Positions 12,501 through 22,418 of a DNA stretch of 64,000 nucleotides are shown piece after piece. The translations under genes and the position numbers were made by a program. The stretch is from Lamellibrachia satsuma (taxonomy: Eukaryota > Annelida > Polychaeta > Sabellida > Siboglinidae), in assembly GCA_033239005.1 (NCBI GenBank), contig BSQZ01000030.1:1695501-1759500 (forward strand), in the 5' to 3' direction. A model generated the notes under the pieces. The model made no database searches. It saw nothing but the letters and a program-made list of their open reading frames with translations, and was not told the DNA's origin. The stretch's first letter is position 1; each line of letters begins with the position of its first letter.

Positions 12501-14349
12501 AATATCTTAAAAACTTCAATCTGATCTCCTCTTAACCTCCTTGTCTCTAAGAGTTGTTAAACCACATTCTTTCAGGCGTTCTTCATAACTAAGGTCTCTA
12601 AGTTCTGGAATCATTTTAGTTGCTCTCCTTTGTATGCGTTCAAGCGTATTTATATACTTCTTACGATATGGTCTCCATGCTTGTATACAGTATTCTAAAT
12701 GAGGTCTAACTATTGCTTTATAAAGAGGTATAATTAACTTTTTTCCCTTGTATGTTATGTTTCTTCTAATCAATCCAAGAATTTGATTACCCTTTGAAGC
12801 TGCAATACCACACTGCTCTGAAACTTTCATATCAGTGCTTATTGTAACTCCTAAGTCCTTTTCTTTTACAGTAGTACCCAGAACAGTATCTCCCATTTTA
12901 TAGTTTACATTCAAGTTCCCATGTCCTGTATGTAGGCATTTACATTTCCCAAAATTTAACAACATCTGCCATTTCTCAGACCATTTCACTACTCTGTCTA
13001 GATCGTTTTGTAAATGTTGTTTATCACCATCAGTATTAACCTTTCTAAACAGTTTTGTGTCATCCGCAAATTTCAGTACGTTACTTGTTATACTGTCTTC
13101 CAAGTCATTGATATAAATTAAGAATAATATAGGTTCTAATACTGATCCTTGAGGTACCCGACTCAAAACCGATTTTCAATTTGAAACTTCTCCATCTACT
13201 ACAACTCGTTGTCTTCTGTCAGTCAGCCATTGTTCTATCCAGTCAGTTATGTTATCCCCGATACCATGGGCTTTTAATTTAAGTAGTAATCTTTAATGTG
13301 GCACTTTGTCAAAAGCTTTCTGAAAATCTAAGTAGATAATATCTCCTGGCGATCCCACGTCTATCCACTTAGTGATTTCTCCCAAAAAAACATAACATAT
13401 TTGTTAAGCATGACCTCGCTTTAAGGAATCCATTTTGAGATGAATTTAATAATTTATCCATAGGTATTCAGGGTTCATACAGAGTGGGTTAAGTCAAATT
13501 CAAGAACATTCAAAGGGGAAAACAGCACTTTTTCAAGAGTGCACCACGTGAACATTAATTAATAAACAACTTGAAATATGTATGTCAAATCTTTATTTAA
13601 AAAACAACTCATTAACTATATACAAACACAATAATACAAAACAGGCTAATTGTTTGTCAGAAGTTGCCACACTAGCATGAGGCTGCATGACACAGACAGC
13701 ATCATCGTTCATGCGTGAATCATAAGTTCGTAACACAGTTCCCTTGAGTGTGGACAATTTGACATGTAGATCCTGCTTGATAACAGCTAGTTCTACTTGC
13801 GACATCTGTTGTGTATATGGAGATTTTTTTTTAGAAAGTATGAATCTTATTGGTTTCAGTTCACACATGGCGTGTTTACTAGAGACATCTGGCAATTATA
13901 GCCAAAATATTTTGGTCATAATAGAAATAATACGCTTTCAAGAACATCAAGAAATTTGCTATAAATTCAACAACATTCAAGGATACTAAAATGACATTTT
14001 TAAATTCAAGAACATTTGGGGATCTGTGTGAATCCTGTAGGTATCAATCACATGTGTCGCCATCGAGTGAGCAACTTATCACATTAACTGTAACCACTGG
14101 CGCCTCCTACTCCTAGCGAATAGGTGGAACTTTCTATTGCAAGTCTTACGATTATGTGAAGCAATTTTACCTGGAGTTCATTTTGTGAGTGGTGAAACCA
14201 AGATACGGATCGAGAACAAGCTGTGTTGCCAAATCGTCATTTTCACAGAGTTCCTTCGAGGTCATCCCGATGGATGACCCATTGCGACCCGGCGTCATCG
14301 GGACAGACGATCCACTCCGCCCAGCGGCAGCACTGTGGCCCATCACCAT
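1900..14349 (-). CDS. KMT5B: histone H4-K20 methyltransferase, KMT5B/C (Suv4-20) family; whole gene, 7 coding exons
   Basis: Nuclear SET-domain enzyme that converts H4K20me1 to H4K20me2/3. Coding exons, minus strand: 14349-14171, 11099-10934, 10332-10220, 9447-9261, 8796-8660, 7253-7087, 3539-1900. They join in phase to 2589 nt (862 codons plus stop). In order: the family N-terminal motif [20 protein letters not shown] (about residues 33-52), [11 protein letters not shown], the SET core with NDFSVMYS and the cofactor/substrate motif INHDCRANC (about 206-214), the post-SET cysteines [10 protein letters not shown] (about 252-261) followed by RTGAF, a long low-conservation tail with GITRYDAEM (about 342) and the terminal family motif [17 protein letters not shown] and post-SET key residues are intact. 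Vertebrates have two paralogues; whether this animal has one or two cannot be told here, so the symbol is approximate. Exon chaining is by splice consensus and homology. Confidence 0.95.
2891..2950 (-). repeat. 30-bp in-frame tandem duplication inside KMT5 exon 7
   Basis: Two 30-bp copies differing at one base (GGCGATG versus GGTGATG) encode the ten-residue unit [10 protein letters not shown] twice. Frame is preserved. The near identity points to a recent event. Confidence 0.9.
5060..5582 (+). pseudogene. Tc1/mariner-type transposase relic
   Basis: The frame open at 5100-5582 encodes the C-terminal half of a Tc1-like DDE transposase: [11 protein letters not shown] matches the usual VMVWG..G block, [17 protein letters not shown] the IEH.WD.L.RR block, and [21 protein letters not shown] the terminal SMPRR..AVI.A.GGHT.Y block. 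The catalytic DNA.PH and SPDLNPIE region is out of frame and partly lost, and upstream frames down to about 4990 show only scattered similarity. Target-site TA and inverted ends were not convincingly located. Confidence 0.75.
6052..6928. mobile_element. non-autonomous DNA transposon with perfect 17-bp terminal inverted repeats
   Basis: The element starts CAGGGGTGAGATTTAGC and ends with the exact reverse complement GCTAAATCTCACCCCTG. It is flanked by TAATGA on both sides (6046-6051 and 6929-6934), a 6-bp target duplication. Its 877 bp hold no transposase. A palindromic CAGGTCCTGT/ACAGGACCTG motif sits at about 6580-6620. A related fragment is at 7540-7610. Confidence 0.8.
6930..6982. repeat. 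hairpin-forming inverted repeat
   Basis: 22-nt arms (6930-6951 and 6961-6982) match at 21 of 22 positions around a 9-nt loop. It abuts the right end of the 6052-6928 element, so that element's target site lies in one arm. Confidence 0.8.
7087..7253 (-). CDS. KMT5B: KMT5 coding exon 6
   Basis: Acceptor GTTTCAG before GAGACGTACTGG; donor GCAG|GTACTG. It encodes RRTGAFSP after the post-SET cysteines, then [20 protein letters not shown], the linker also found in vertebrate KMT5B. Confidence 0.93.
7332..7400 (+). mobile_element. pogo/Tigger-like element end (relic)
   Basis: TA followed by CAGTCGAGCCTCGTTATAAC resembles the terminal repeat of pogo/Tigger elements and its TA target site. No matching inverted end or transposase was found, so this is a fragment. 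It lies in the KMT5 intron between exons 5 and 6. Confidence 0.45.
7540..7610 (+). mobile_element. fragment related to the 6052-6928 element
   Basis: About 65 bp (ATTATTTTTAAATGTCACAC onwards, through AATAAAACACATGTA) is similar to 6345-6405 inside the 6052-6928 element. It lacks terminal repeats. Confidence 0.6.
7611..8640. other. KMT5 intron sequence, no recognised feature
   Basis: AT-rich intron between KMT5 exons 5 and 6. Short forward frames here show no recognisable domain or codon pattern. Confidence 0.5.
8660..8796 (-). CDS. KMT5B: KMT5 coding exon 5, end of SET and post-SET
   Basis: Acceptor CTTTGTAG before TTCGTGTCG; donor GAAAG|GTGAGC. It encodes [28 protein letters not shown] with the SET tyrosines, and the zinc-binding CLCECVTCE. 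Confidence 0.95.
9261..9447 (-). CDS. KMT5B: KMT5 coding exon 4, SET core
   Basis: Acceptor ATCACAAAAG before GAACAAAGG; donor TGTAAG|GTGAGT. It encodes [35 protein letters not shown] and [10 protein letters not shown], including the cofactor-binding NHDC motif. Confidence 0.96.
9557..10092. mobile_element. candidate short inverted-repeat element in KMT5 intron 3
   Basis: GTCACAGGAAAAAAGTCAC at 9557 and the complement of 10074-10092 (GTCACATGAAAAAACTCAC) match at 17 of 19 positions. No clear target duplication was found, so this is tentative. Confidence 0.35.
10109..10156 (-). repeat. diverged duplicate of the KMT5 exon 4 splice-acceptor edge
   Basis: 48 bp match 9427-9474 at 42 positions. 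The original covers the 3' splice site and first bases of exon 4. The copy has lost the AG (AAAAC instead of AAAAG) and gained GGAG|GTAAGA, a good 5' splice site. Confidence 0.7.
10220..10332 (-). CDS. KMT5B: KMT5 coding exon 3
   Basis: Acceptor TTTTGCAG before TTGATGCGG; donor AGCTG|GTAGGT. It encodes [20 protein letters not shown] and then [18 protein letters not shown], matching the start of the KMT5 SET region. Confidence 0.95.
10665..10880 (-). mobile_element. SINE copy B with tRNA-like head
   Basis: On the minus strand it starts with a tRNA-like head (A box in GTAGCTCTGTGGTTAAACCA; B box GTTCAAGTCC), then the core GAAACTTGGGCAATATCGCT, CACACTTTGTGTCTTTTGGA, and the tail GGTCCCTTCCACCTGGTGTC shared with 505-815. 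It lies in KMT5 intron 2. Confidence 0.8.
10934..11099 (-). CDS. KMT5B: KMT5 coding exon 2
   Basis: Acceptor TGTATTCAG before GTTTCGACC; donor GAACAT|GTACGT. It encodes [19 protein letters not shown] and a helical segment to FKEH, the N-terminal helical part of the KMT5 catalytic domain. Confidence 0.94.
11100..12165. other. KMT5 intron 1, unexplained part
   Basis: Short forward frames at 11663-12148 show no recognisable protein. I see no feature I can name. Confidence 0.4.
12170..13460 (-). mobile_element. CR1/Jockey-type LINE relic (RT, 3' part)
   Basis: On the minus strand the reverse transcriptase reads [16 protein letters not shown] (near 13350), [20 protein letters not shown] (near 13160) and [10 protein letters not shown] (the YxDD-equivalent FADD), then [22 protein letters not shown] and [12 protein letters not shown]. 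The longest open piece is 13166-12516. In-frame stops (for example after VPH) make it non-functional. Its 3' tail matches the relic at 60842-61625. Its 5' part is cut at 13461 by a hAT-like insertion. Confidence 0.9.
12516..13166 (-). pseudogene. LINE reverse transcriptase fragment
   Basis: 216-codon open fragment covering the RT palm (FADD) and thumb of the 12170-13460 relic. It lacks fingers and endonuclease. Confidence 0.85.
13469..14037. mobile_element. hAT-like non-autonomous element with 8-bp target duplication
   Basis: Left end CAGGGTTCATACAGA; the right end reversed reads CAGGATTCACACAGA (13 of 15). Flanks TAGGTATT (13461-13468) and TAGGTATC (14038-14045) match at 7 of 8, as for an old hAT target duplication. 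The repeated TCAAATTCAAGAACATT motif is in both ends. A related end is at 47581-47620. No transposase. Confidence 0.75.
14171..14349 (-). CDS. KMT5B: KMT5 coding exon 1 (start codon)
   Basis: ATG at 14349 lies one base after a good acceptor (TCTGTTAG|G). It encodes [18 protein letters not shown] and ends THKMNS with donor CCAG|GTAAAA. The conserved [11 protein letters not shown] motif is within. A non-coding 5' exon is implied upstream. Confidence 0.92.
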
Positions 14350-15500
14350 CCTAACAGATCATAATTTATACACAATTAAAAACAATTGCAATTTGGGAAA
14401 CAATGTGCGGGAGGTTTATTTAGTATGCCAACACACTGATTTGGCTTGATGACGACTGTGCAAAATTCGCAAGTCATGTTATCTAGGCGAAAGCACCAGT
14501 GACAGTGTAGTTGGTGCAAGGTCAAGGCTGTTTACATACCGTTTTGTAGATATTCACCGTTGGGCCTTCCGTTACAGCACGGAACGTAGTCTCCGTTTTT
14601 AGAATGCACATAACAACACACACAAGCGTGTGGATCCATTTGTTAAAACAGCTCTGCGTTACAACCATTAACATGAAGCTTACACGGACACGCGTCACTG
14701 CCGCCACACAAACTGAGAAACAGTGCAGAGGGAGGGGAAACGAACAGCCATAAACGATCTCGACGATGATCCAAACGATTTTAATACTAAAAACAATCCA
14801 CATACCTTACAAACGAAGAAAAATGACAAACCCTTGCTTACTTACTACTCGATGAACATACTTCTTTTCAACTTGTTATTACACTGGAATGTATTATTAT
14901 TGCGATAACGAGTGCGTATGGTCGAAATGTCTCCCATGTCTGCGGTGTTGATTCGCAGGAGGCAACAACAAAACAAACACTGCTTACCTTTAAACGGCAA
15001 CTTTGGCCGCTTATATTATGAAAACAACCAGATGATATATTGTTAAAGATAACATGGTTTCCCATGTAATTTTTAATGACTCAGAGACGAGAATTCATTC
15101 GCTAAAGTTTAAATCTTCCTAAATTCTGGATGATTTCCACAATCGTTAATGGCGGTGATGTGTAGTAACAGTAGCATAAAAATCCGCCAGAGAAAAAGTA
15201 GTTTAGAATTAATTTAAATACCTCTAGGATACTTGAAGTTAATGCGTTTGTTATTGCATACACGATTGCAACTTTTCTTTTACGAAGATTAAACAATGCG
15301 TCAAATATAGCTGATAATTTTAAAACGTGCAGAAATGCACGTAGGAATACAAAGCACCTGCTCAGTGCTAAGACCGCCCCTTTGACGTAGGATTGCCGAG
15401 GTGCATGATTCGCGCATTTTCTTCCAGGATGCAAAGTATGTTGTAATGCTAATGGGCTAATCCGTTGTGGGTTCGTATAAGCAGTCATCAAAGTAGTCAA
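14350..15500. other. upstream region of KMT5; no feature identified
   Basis: It should contain the non-coding 5' exon and promoter of KMT5, but no decisive TATA, CpG island or exon boundary could be chosen. A 132-codon minus frame at 15102-15500 has no recognisable similarity. Confidence 0.35.
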
Positions 15501-15506
15501 AACGTT

Positions 15507-15599
15507 GCTTTCTCAGTCGCTGCGCCTAGGGTCTGGAATGAACTCCCCATCACTTTGAAAACATCTGAAACTATAGTTATCTTCCGAAAGAAACTCTAG
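15507..15599 (+). pseudogene. LINE reverse transcriptase C-terminal fragment
   Basis: The frame AFSVAAPRVWNELPITL ending FRKKL-stop is the typical last block of many non-LTR RT proteins (FS..APR.WN.LP......F...L). Only about 31 codons remain. It is unrelated in strand to the LINE at 12170-13460. Confidence 0.7.
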
Positions 15600-17075
15600 T
15601 AGCTATACACCACAATTTTGTTAGGTTATATATATGCTGGACCATTATTTTTGAAATAATTAAGTTATTGCAAAGTGTTACATCGTTGGAAAGGTCTATT
15701 ATACTGGAACTACTAAATTTTGTCAACCTATTGGTGGTCAACATACATTATTTTGCCTGCAACAGAGTTGCAAACATTGAAAAATTTGACAGATGTGGCC
15801 ACATTATACGGAAATGTACGTACGTGTTGCTATACGCGTACACTATGTACGCACTGAATAATGACTTGTTCATATGCTATACAGCCACATGCATGGATCG
15901 AGAGACAACTGCAAGGCATGGACGGATCGAGAACATGAAGTAAGAAGATCGATCTGGTCAGAATGGCACAATGCAGACATGATTATAGCTGTCTGTGATA
16001 GCTGACCTTCTGAGAGGTGATGGGAGGGGATGGCACCACGTGATGATGATGATGACGAAGATGATCGAAGTTATCATGCATGCATGGTTACATACGAAAT
16101 AAAATGTATACACACAGTGTGTGATGCATGTTTACGTGATGAAATTCCTTTGCTGATATACAATAGTTGTGACTTGTGATCCTAAGTATGATATATTGAA
16201 CACTTAATATATAATGAAAATTATGTATTGTTTACAAGATGCCTAATATCTGCCTATATAAGTAATGCCAAGTAGGTCAACAACAAGTAAACAACTGCTG
16301 TATACATTTGACCATGTATATAACATTATGTGCCATGCCACAAATTTTAGTTAGAAGATCTAGCCACTAGTAAAATATTTTAGGTATTTTACGATTCACA
16401 AAAGTATAAGGTTGCATGAGTGCAACCAAACAATTTGTCTTCAGAATGTTGCCAACAGGTCATATATCAGATTGTATATATCAAGGGACTGTGTTTGTGT
16501 AGATACACGTGTAATTAATAAATTAAACAAGCTAATTTGAAATGCTCACTGTGACAACATGATAAAGTATCGGTTTGCAACATGCTCGCTAGGTGGCGCC
16601 GTTTTGGATTTTAAGCATCTTGCTAGACTATGAAAATATATCAATAAAATGCAGAATTTACGTGTATTCATGTTTGTAAATCAAAGTTCACTCTTCACTG
16701 GATGCTAAATATTAAAAATTGGTGCCATGAATCATTATTTACGTAGTAGATATTTATCATTGCACGGGCGGCGCCGTCTAGCGGCCAAAAATTCAACGAA
16801 TTGTTGACACCGTTGGACGTGGGGGCGTCACGTTTAGGAGTGATGTACGTTACTAGCCAGAGTTAGCCACGCCCAAATATTGTCTAGTAATGTTAATAAA
16901 TGATCAATGAAAGACATACCATTGTTTTTTCCGTGAAATAAAGTGAATCCCGGATTTGCTATTCATGAAATGTTCACCTTGAATAAAAAAAATACTTTCA
17001 CTTAAGAAAACAAATCGTTATGTATATTAGAGTAAAGTACGTTTATTCAGCTTTAAAGCATGTGCATAGTTTGCT
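15600..17075. other. no gene recognised
   Basis: AT-rich. A short GATGATGATGATGA run lies near 16043. GGCGCC-containing inverted motifs at about 16582 and 16769 are noted under rejected items. Confidence 0.5.
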
Positions 17076-17171
17076 TATAGGTGGTCCATGTCCGCTGCTA
17101 TGGACCGTAATAGGCACCCCCTATAGGTGATCCATGTCCGCTGCTATGGACCGTAATAGGCACCCCCTATA
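17076..17171. repeat. 46-bp tandem duplication at LINE 5' junction
   Basis: Two copies of a 46-bp unit starting TATAGGTGGTCCATGTCCGC, differing at about one base, sit directly at the 5' end of the truncated LINE. Confidence 0.85.
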
Positions 17172-19630
17172 AACGGGCTAGCTGGAGATTTTAATCTACC
17201 CGATATAGATTGGGATATACTCAGCACAAAACCAGGCGGAGCTGCTCCTGGCCTATCGAAACAATTAATTGAAATTACTAATGACTTTGGACTAGAACAA
17301 GTCGTCCGTGGACCCACCAGAATAAATAACACTTTGGACCTATTCTTCACAACAAACCCCACCCTTGTTGAAAGATCTACAGTTGTACCAGGAATAAGTG
17401 ACCATGACGGCATCCCAGTAATCATAAACAGCTGTAAGCCCAGGGTTATCAAACAAAAACCGCGCAAAATATACATGTACCACAAAGCTAACGTACAGGC
17501 TCTGAAAGAAGAACTACTCAAATGGAATAACGAATTCACATCAAGGGATACATCCATGAACACAGTTAATGAAATGTACACGGAATTCCAAACTATTCTT
17601 GAATCAATAATGAACTCTCACATACCAACTAAAATAATATCTAAGCGTAACCAAACACCTTGGATCAACAGGCGAATCAAACGATTACACAAACGTAAAC
17701 AAAGAGCTTTCAACACACACAAACAACAGAAGAATCAAGCCAGTTATGAAATTTTTCGTAAAGCACGTAAGACCACACACGAAGAGACAAGAACTACACA
17801 TAGAAGATATATCTCGTCCATTTGTTCCGACTCACCCAAACGATTCTGGTCCTACATCAAAAGCCTGAAAATTGATACAATCGGAATACCAACCCTAACC
17901 AAAGACAACAGGCTAGAGTCAGATAACAAACTGAAAGCCGAAATTCTGAATAACCAGTTCAAGTCAGCCTTCACAAGCGAAAACACCAACTTACCACAAG
18001 AACCAAACACAAACATACCAGCCATGCCAGACATCATCATCACAACAGAAGGGGTTGCTAAACTACTTCACGGCTTAAATCCAAACAAGGCAACAGGACC
18101 CGACGAGGTGCCCGCCAAAATCCTCCAACTTGCCGCCAACGAATTGGCTCCAGCCCTCAGTCTAATCTTCCAGAAATCACTCACCACAGGGGAACTCCCA
18201 CTCTCCTGGTTACGAGCCAACATCACCCCCATATTCAAGAAGGGAGACCGGTCCCTTGCATCAAATTATCGTCCCATCTCCTTAACATCGATATGTTGCA
18301 AAATCCTCGAACACATTATATTCTCTAACATCATGAACCACTTTGACCAATACGCAATCTTAACAGATAGACAACATGGCTTCCGCAGAAAACACTCCAC
18401 AGAATCTCAATTAATACTCACCACACATGATCTAGCTAATTCTTTAAACAACAAATCCCAGACTGACATGATAATAATGGACTTCTCAAAAGCATTTGAC
18501 ACCGTCCCCCACAACCGGCTTCTAAATAAATTAAACAGATATGGCATCCACAATAATACACACACCTGGATCTCAAACTTCCTTAAACGTCGCAAACAAA
18601 GAGTTGTTGTCGGCGGAGAACACTCGACCTGGACCAACGTTGTTTCGGGTGTACCCCAGGGCACGGTACTGGGACCGTTACTTTTCCTCACATACATCAA
18701 TGACCTACCTGACAATATTCACTCCACAGTCCGTCTGTTTGCAGATGACTGTGTCCTCTATAGAGAAATAAAAAATGAGTCTGACTCACATGAACTCCAG
18801 AAAGATCTAAACCGGCTGGCACAATGGGAACATGACTGGCAAATGCATTTCAATACACAAAAATGCTTCGTCATGAGAATTACACACGCAAGACATGTAA
18901 AACACTACAGTTACACACTAGGAGATTCAACACTACAAGAAACTGACAGTCATCCCTATCTAGGAGTCTGCATCACCAAAGATCTCACCTGGAACAAACA
19001 CATCCATCGGACCACAGCCTCAGCTAACCGCACACTTGCATTCACCAGACGGAATCTCCACTCATGCCCCCAAAACATCAAAACAACCGCCTACACAACC
19101 CTTGTTCGCCCACTCCTAGAATACTCATCATCCGTATGGGACCCCCACACCCAGGTTCTCATTAACAAAATAGAGATGGTACAAAGACGGGCGGCTCGCT
19201 TTTGCCACAACAACTACACATCCCGAGAAACTGGGTGTGTGTCAGAAATGATAAAAAAATTACAAATAGAACTATTAACAACCAGAAGAATAAACAGACG
19301 GCTCACCATATTCCACAAAGCCATCCACAGTCATCTATCATTGCCTGTTGCAAACCTCCTCCAACCCACCAAACGCCATTCACGGCATCTAAATAGCAAA
19401 GCCTTCAACACTATACACGCGAGCAAAAACTGTTAAAAATTTTCTTTTTTTCCCCGAACAATAAAAGATTGGAATTCATTACCAGACGCAATAGTCAACA
19501 TCACAGAACCACAGCAATTTAAGCAAGCACTCATACACCTAGCCCCAAACAAACATGACTAAATAGCATTCATACCCAACCCTGACCGTTTGACTCCATA
19601 GGAGTGTTGGCCAGTAACAATACAAGACAA
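17172..19630 (+). mobile_element. 5'-truncated CR1-like LINE with nearly intact reverse transcriptase
   Basis: The frame begins inside the endonuclease (AGDFNLPDIDWD, last EN block near 17185) and continues through the RT to 19436. After one in-frame TAA it continues with FFPRTIKDWNSLPDAI to another TAA at 19560-19562. The 3' tail includes GGAGTGTTGGCCAGTAACAA. ORF1 and most of the endonuclease are missing, as expected from incomplete reverse transcription. Confidence 0.92.
17334..19436 (+). CDS. LINE ORF2 protein: endonuclease end plus reverse transcriptase
   Basis: 700 codons from the first ATG; the open frame extends upstream to about 17172, so this ATG is not the original start. RT motifs in order: NKATGPDEVPAKIL, GDRSLASNYRPISLTS, HGFRRKHSTESQL, MDFSKAFDTVPHNRL (catalytic D), SGVPQGTVLGPLLFLTYIND, VRLFADDCVLY (catalytic DD), HPYLGVCITKDLTW, LLEYSSSVWDPH and MVQRRAARF. 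All three catalytic aspartates are present and no frameshift is seen before 19434. The stop at 19434 removes about 40 C-terminal residues that follow in the same frame. It would act in target-primed reverse transcription, but loss of ORF1 and most of EN makes the copy immobile. Confidence 0.9.
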   Translation: MDLFFTTNPTLVERSTVVPGISDHDGIPVIINSCKPRVIKQKPRKIYMYHKANVQALKEELLKWNNEFTSRDTSMNTVNEMYTEFQTILESIMNSHIPTKIISKRNQTPWINRRIKRLHKRKQRAFNTHKQQKNQASYEIFRKARKTTHEETRTTHRRYISSICSDSPKRFWSYIKSLKIDTIGIPTLTKDNRLESDNKLKAEILNNQFKSAFTSENTNLPQEPNTNIPAMPDIIITTEGVAKLLHGLNPNKATGPDEVPAKILQLAANELAPALSLIFQKSLTTGELPLSWLRANITPIFKKGDRSLASNYRPISLTSICCKILEHIIFSNIMNHFDQYAILTDRQHGFRRKHSTESQLILTTHDLANSLNNKSQTDMIIMDFSKAFDTVPHNRLLNKLNRYGIHNNTHTWISNFLKRRKQRVVVGGEHSTWTNVVSGVPQGTVLGPLLFLTYINDLPDNIHSTVRLFADDCVLYREIKNESDSHELQKDLNRLAQWEHDWQMHFNTQKCFVMRITHARHVKHYSYTLGDSTLQETDSHPYLGVCITKDLTWNKHIHRTTASANRTLAFTRRNLHSCPQNIKTTAYTTLVRPLLEYSSSVWDPHTQVLINKIEMVQRRAARFCHNNYTSRETGCVSEMIKKLQIELLTTRRINRRLTIFHKAIHSHLSLPVANLLQPTKRHSRHLNSKAFNTIHASKNC

Positions 19631-21700
19631 GGGCCTCTGCTGGTACACGTTTTGGTCTACTTGCAGATCACAGCACTGCTAGCGCCGCCTTACGAGCTCC
19701 GGCATTTCTAAATTTGGGCACATAAAACCAGAGCTAGAGATCAAACGAATCCGCCTGTTGTCGTTTCGTATCTGCACCAATTTTAAGTAGGTAACTTTTA
19801 TTGTAATTTTTACCATTAAAAACGTTAGAAATTGCCAGCGCACACACGTTATCTAAAAGCTACCGAACTAGTATTTCATCCACTGTTACCTTTTAAAGAA
19901 TCACGAGTACTTTTTGCACACGGTCGCTTTGAAAAAGAGAAGAAAAACATTTTCTGTAAACGCATGTTCATGCTGGGCGGCGGACAGAACCACTGCCAGA
20001 CATACCCCCCATGGAGACGTAACATTTTGACCACGTCAGGCCTGTAAAAATGCGCGGGTTTAAACGAGATTTGCATGTGAGATATCCCTGTTGTAAGCCG
20101 GGGTGGTTCACAACACATACGAGCCTGCCTACACATATACATGCACCACATCTAGTCAGCATACAACTACACACATGTGACTTGGATTATCACACCTCAC
20201 ATGTGTACCACAACCAAAATATATGTTTGTGCAAACATTTCAAATTTGTCTTGACATTTCATATATATATTTCACTTGTACAGTACTTAATTGGTACATG
20301 TTCGACGTTCAAGTTCATCATTTATATAAGTGTCATGAATATCACCAATGGAATGGTTTTAGAAAAACTAAAGTTAGAAGGTGAATTAGAAACAGTGGCC
20401 TAGCTTGAAAATCAGCAACGCCAGAATGGAGTAACAAGAGCAACTATAAGAGCATTTCAGTTTTGACAGCAACAATGCCAGATCGAACATGTTAAAATCC
20501 TTAAAAAACCACAGTAGCTAATAAAGTGTTCTTAGACAAATACCTGGATGATGCTTTCAAGATGCCAGTTGCAGTTAAATATAAAAACGACATGTATACA
20601 AAATAAATTATCTATTCAGTTAATATGAATTTTGGAATTTAACTTTAACTATTAATATCCTCCCATGGAATTAAGCTAGAGTCAAAATGTTTGCATTTCT
20701 GAACTTCTTAGAATAACCTTTACAATGACACTACACTTGCAGGATATTTAATAAAAAATTGTTAGATATGCATTTTGGAAATTGGCTTGAAATCGGCAGA
20801 AACTTTTCTTGACGGTGGCGACCTTTGAATAGTAATCTCTTCCCATAGAATTAAGTTACAGTCAAACTGTTCACATTTCTGAACTTCTGAATGAGTGATC
20901 TTTAAAATTACTTACAACTGCAAATGTGGGGTAAAAAAAAACCTCTGACATGCCTACATAATTATTTATATTGATGGGAACCCTCTTTTGCTGTAATGTG
21001 GCTTAAATTGTACCATTCCATTTCACTAAGTTTCTTTGACTCAACACCACCTCTGCTTTTTGACGGTGCAGTCCACTTGGCATACTTTGCTGTTGTGTAG
21101 CCAGACCCGAGTCGGCAATAGAAGATACAGGCAGCCAATTTTTTTTATTTAATGTTCATATTTAGATAGCGAATTAATAAAAAAAAGCATGTTATCATGT
21201 TATGCCTTCTGGTAATTTCTGATTAAATCACTGTTATATTATATGTTATGTAATTTTATGTTCTATGAGGAAAGTTAGTTGCACAAAATGTTAGCATGCC
21301 TACTACTGAAAAGATCTATCATTATATTTGTATTAACTCCAATCACTAAATACTTTTACAAACCACACGGAACAACAATTAGAAAATATGCATTTTTGGT
21401 TTGTTTTATTTCTGGGAGAAATGCAGTGTGTTATGGAAAGTTGTTATATCAGCTCATATGTATCTTAGCATAATGGACCATAGAGCTGTGTATGAACTAT
21501 TATAGTTTAGCATTGTTTTCATATATAAATAGTACACCTACCGAATAATTCTGGTAACACCTTCATGTCAAATAATGTAATAATTAGTGTAACAAGCATG
21601 CATATTATTATCATCTTTATTCAGACTCAAGATCCACAAACATGTACATATTAAACAAATTGTAAGTTAGAATAGCAGCTAGAAAACAAATTATATTGTG
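19631..21700. other. no gene recognised; one diverged tandem duplication
   Basis: AT-rich. Segments around 20650 and 20833 share TCCCAT(G/A)GAATTAAG and CATTTCTGAACTTCT about 183 bp apart, an old duplication. Short forward frames at 19832-20403 and 21279-21473 are not recognisable. Confidence 0.5.
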
Positions 21701-21942
21701 CTGAGATATGAAATCACAGCATTACATCTCTTCCTTACTTAAGACATCGTCATTGTTACAATCTTTCGTTTCAACCAATTCACAAATCATGGTTGCATTG
21801 TCATAGTATGTAGCATTGACATTGCTATTCCACATTTCTTTACATTTATGCTTAATAGCACTCATAGGCATATACAACAGTTCATGGTGGGTCATGTTAT
21901 ATTTGGACATAATGTGTCTTACATTCTGGCCCATAGTTGACC

Positions 21943-22092
21943 TATAAGCAAATGTCATTGTATTTGCATATAATTAACAACCATGTTATCTGACAAGGCT
22001 ACTGTTCTGTAAAACTTTATAAGCAAATGTCATTGTATTTGCATATAATTAACAACCATGTTATCTGACAAGGCTACTGTTCTGTAAAACTT
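21943..22092. repeat. 75-bp tandem duplication in LINE relic
   Basis: The unit beginning TATAAGCAAATGTCATTGTA is repeated at 75-bp spacing and nearly identical. It duplicates part of the RT C-terminal coding region. Confidence 0.9.
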
Positions 22093-22418
22093 TATAAGCC
22101 TAAAGTTCAAAGCCACATCTGAAGGTACACATTCAGCAGTTAATGGTACTAAATCTCTGTGGGAAGCATATGGTAGCTTCCATACCTTACGCAATGCATT
22201 ATGCCACTGTATGCACATCTTGTTAACACTGTCATGCCACAGTGACCATAGTTGAGATCCGTACAATGCACAACAATACTGATGAAACAACTTGTTTTTG
22301 ACAACAGTTTGAAGTGAACCAAACTAGTAGGACATAGTAATATGAATTCGGAGGTGACTGTTGATGAAGACTTGGAGTTTGTTGTTGAGAGACTGAGTAG
22401 TTTTCCACATTTCACAGC

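Noticed and set aside
15102..15500. 132-codon minus-strand ORF upstream of KMT5
   Set aside because: No recognisable motif, no splice context or family; length is possible by chance in this much sequence.
16582..16786. GGCGCCG-containing inverted motifs as ends of a small element
   Set aside because: Only about 12-14 bp similar, no target duplication, and GGCGCC motifs occur elsewhere in the window.
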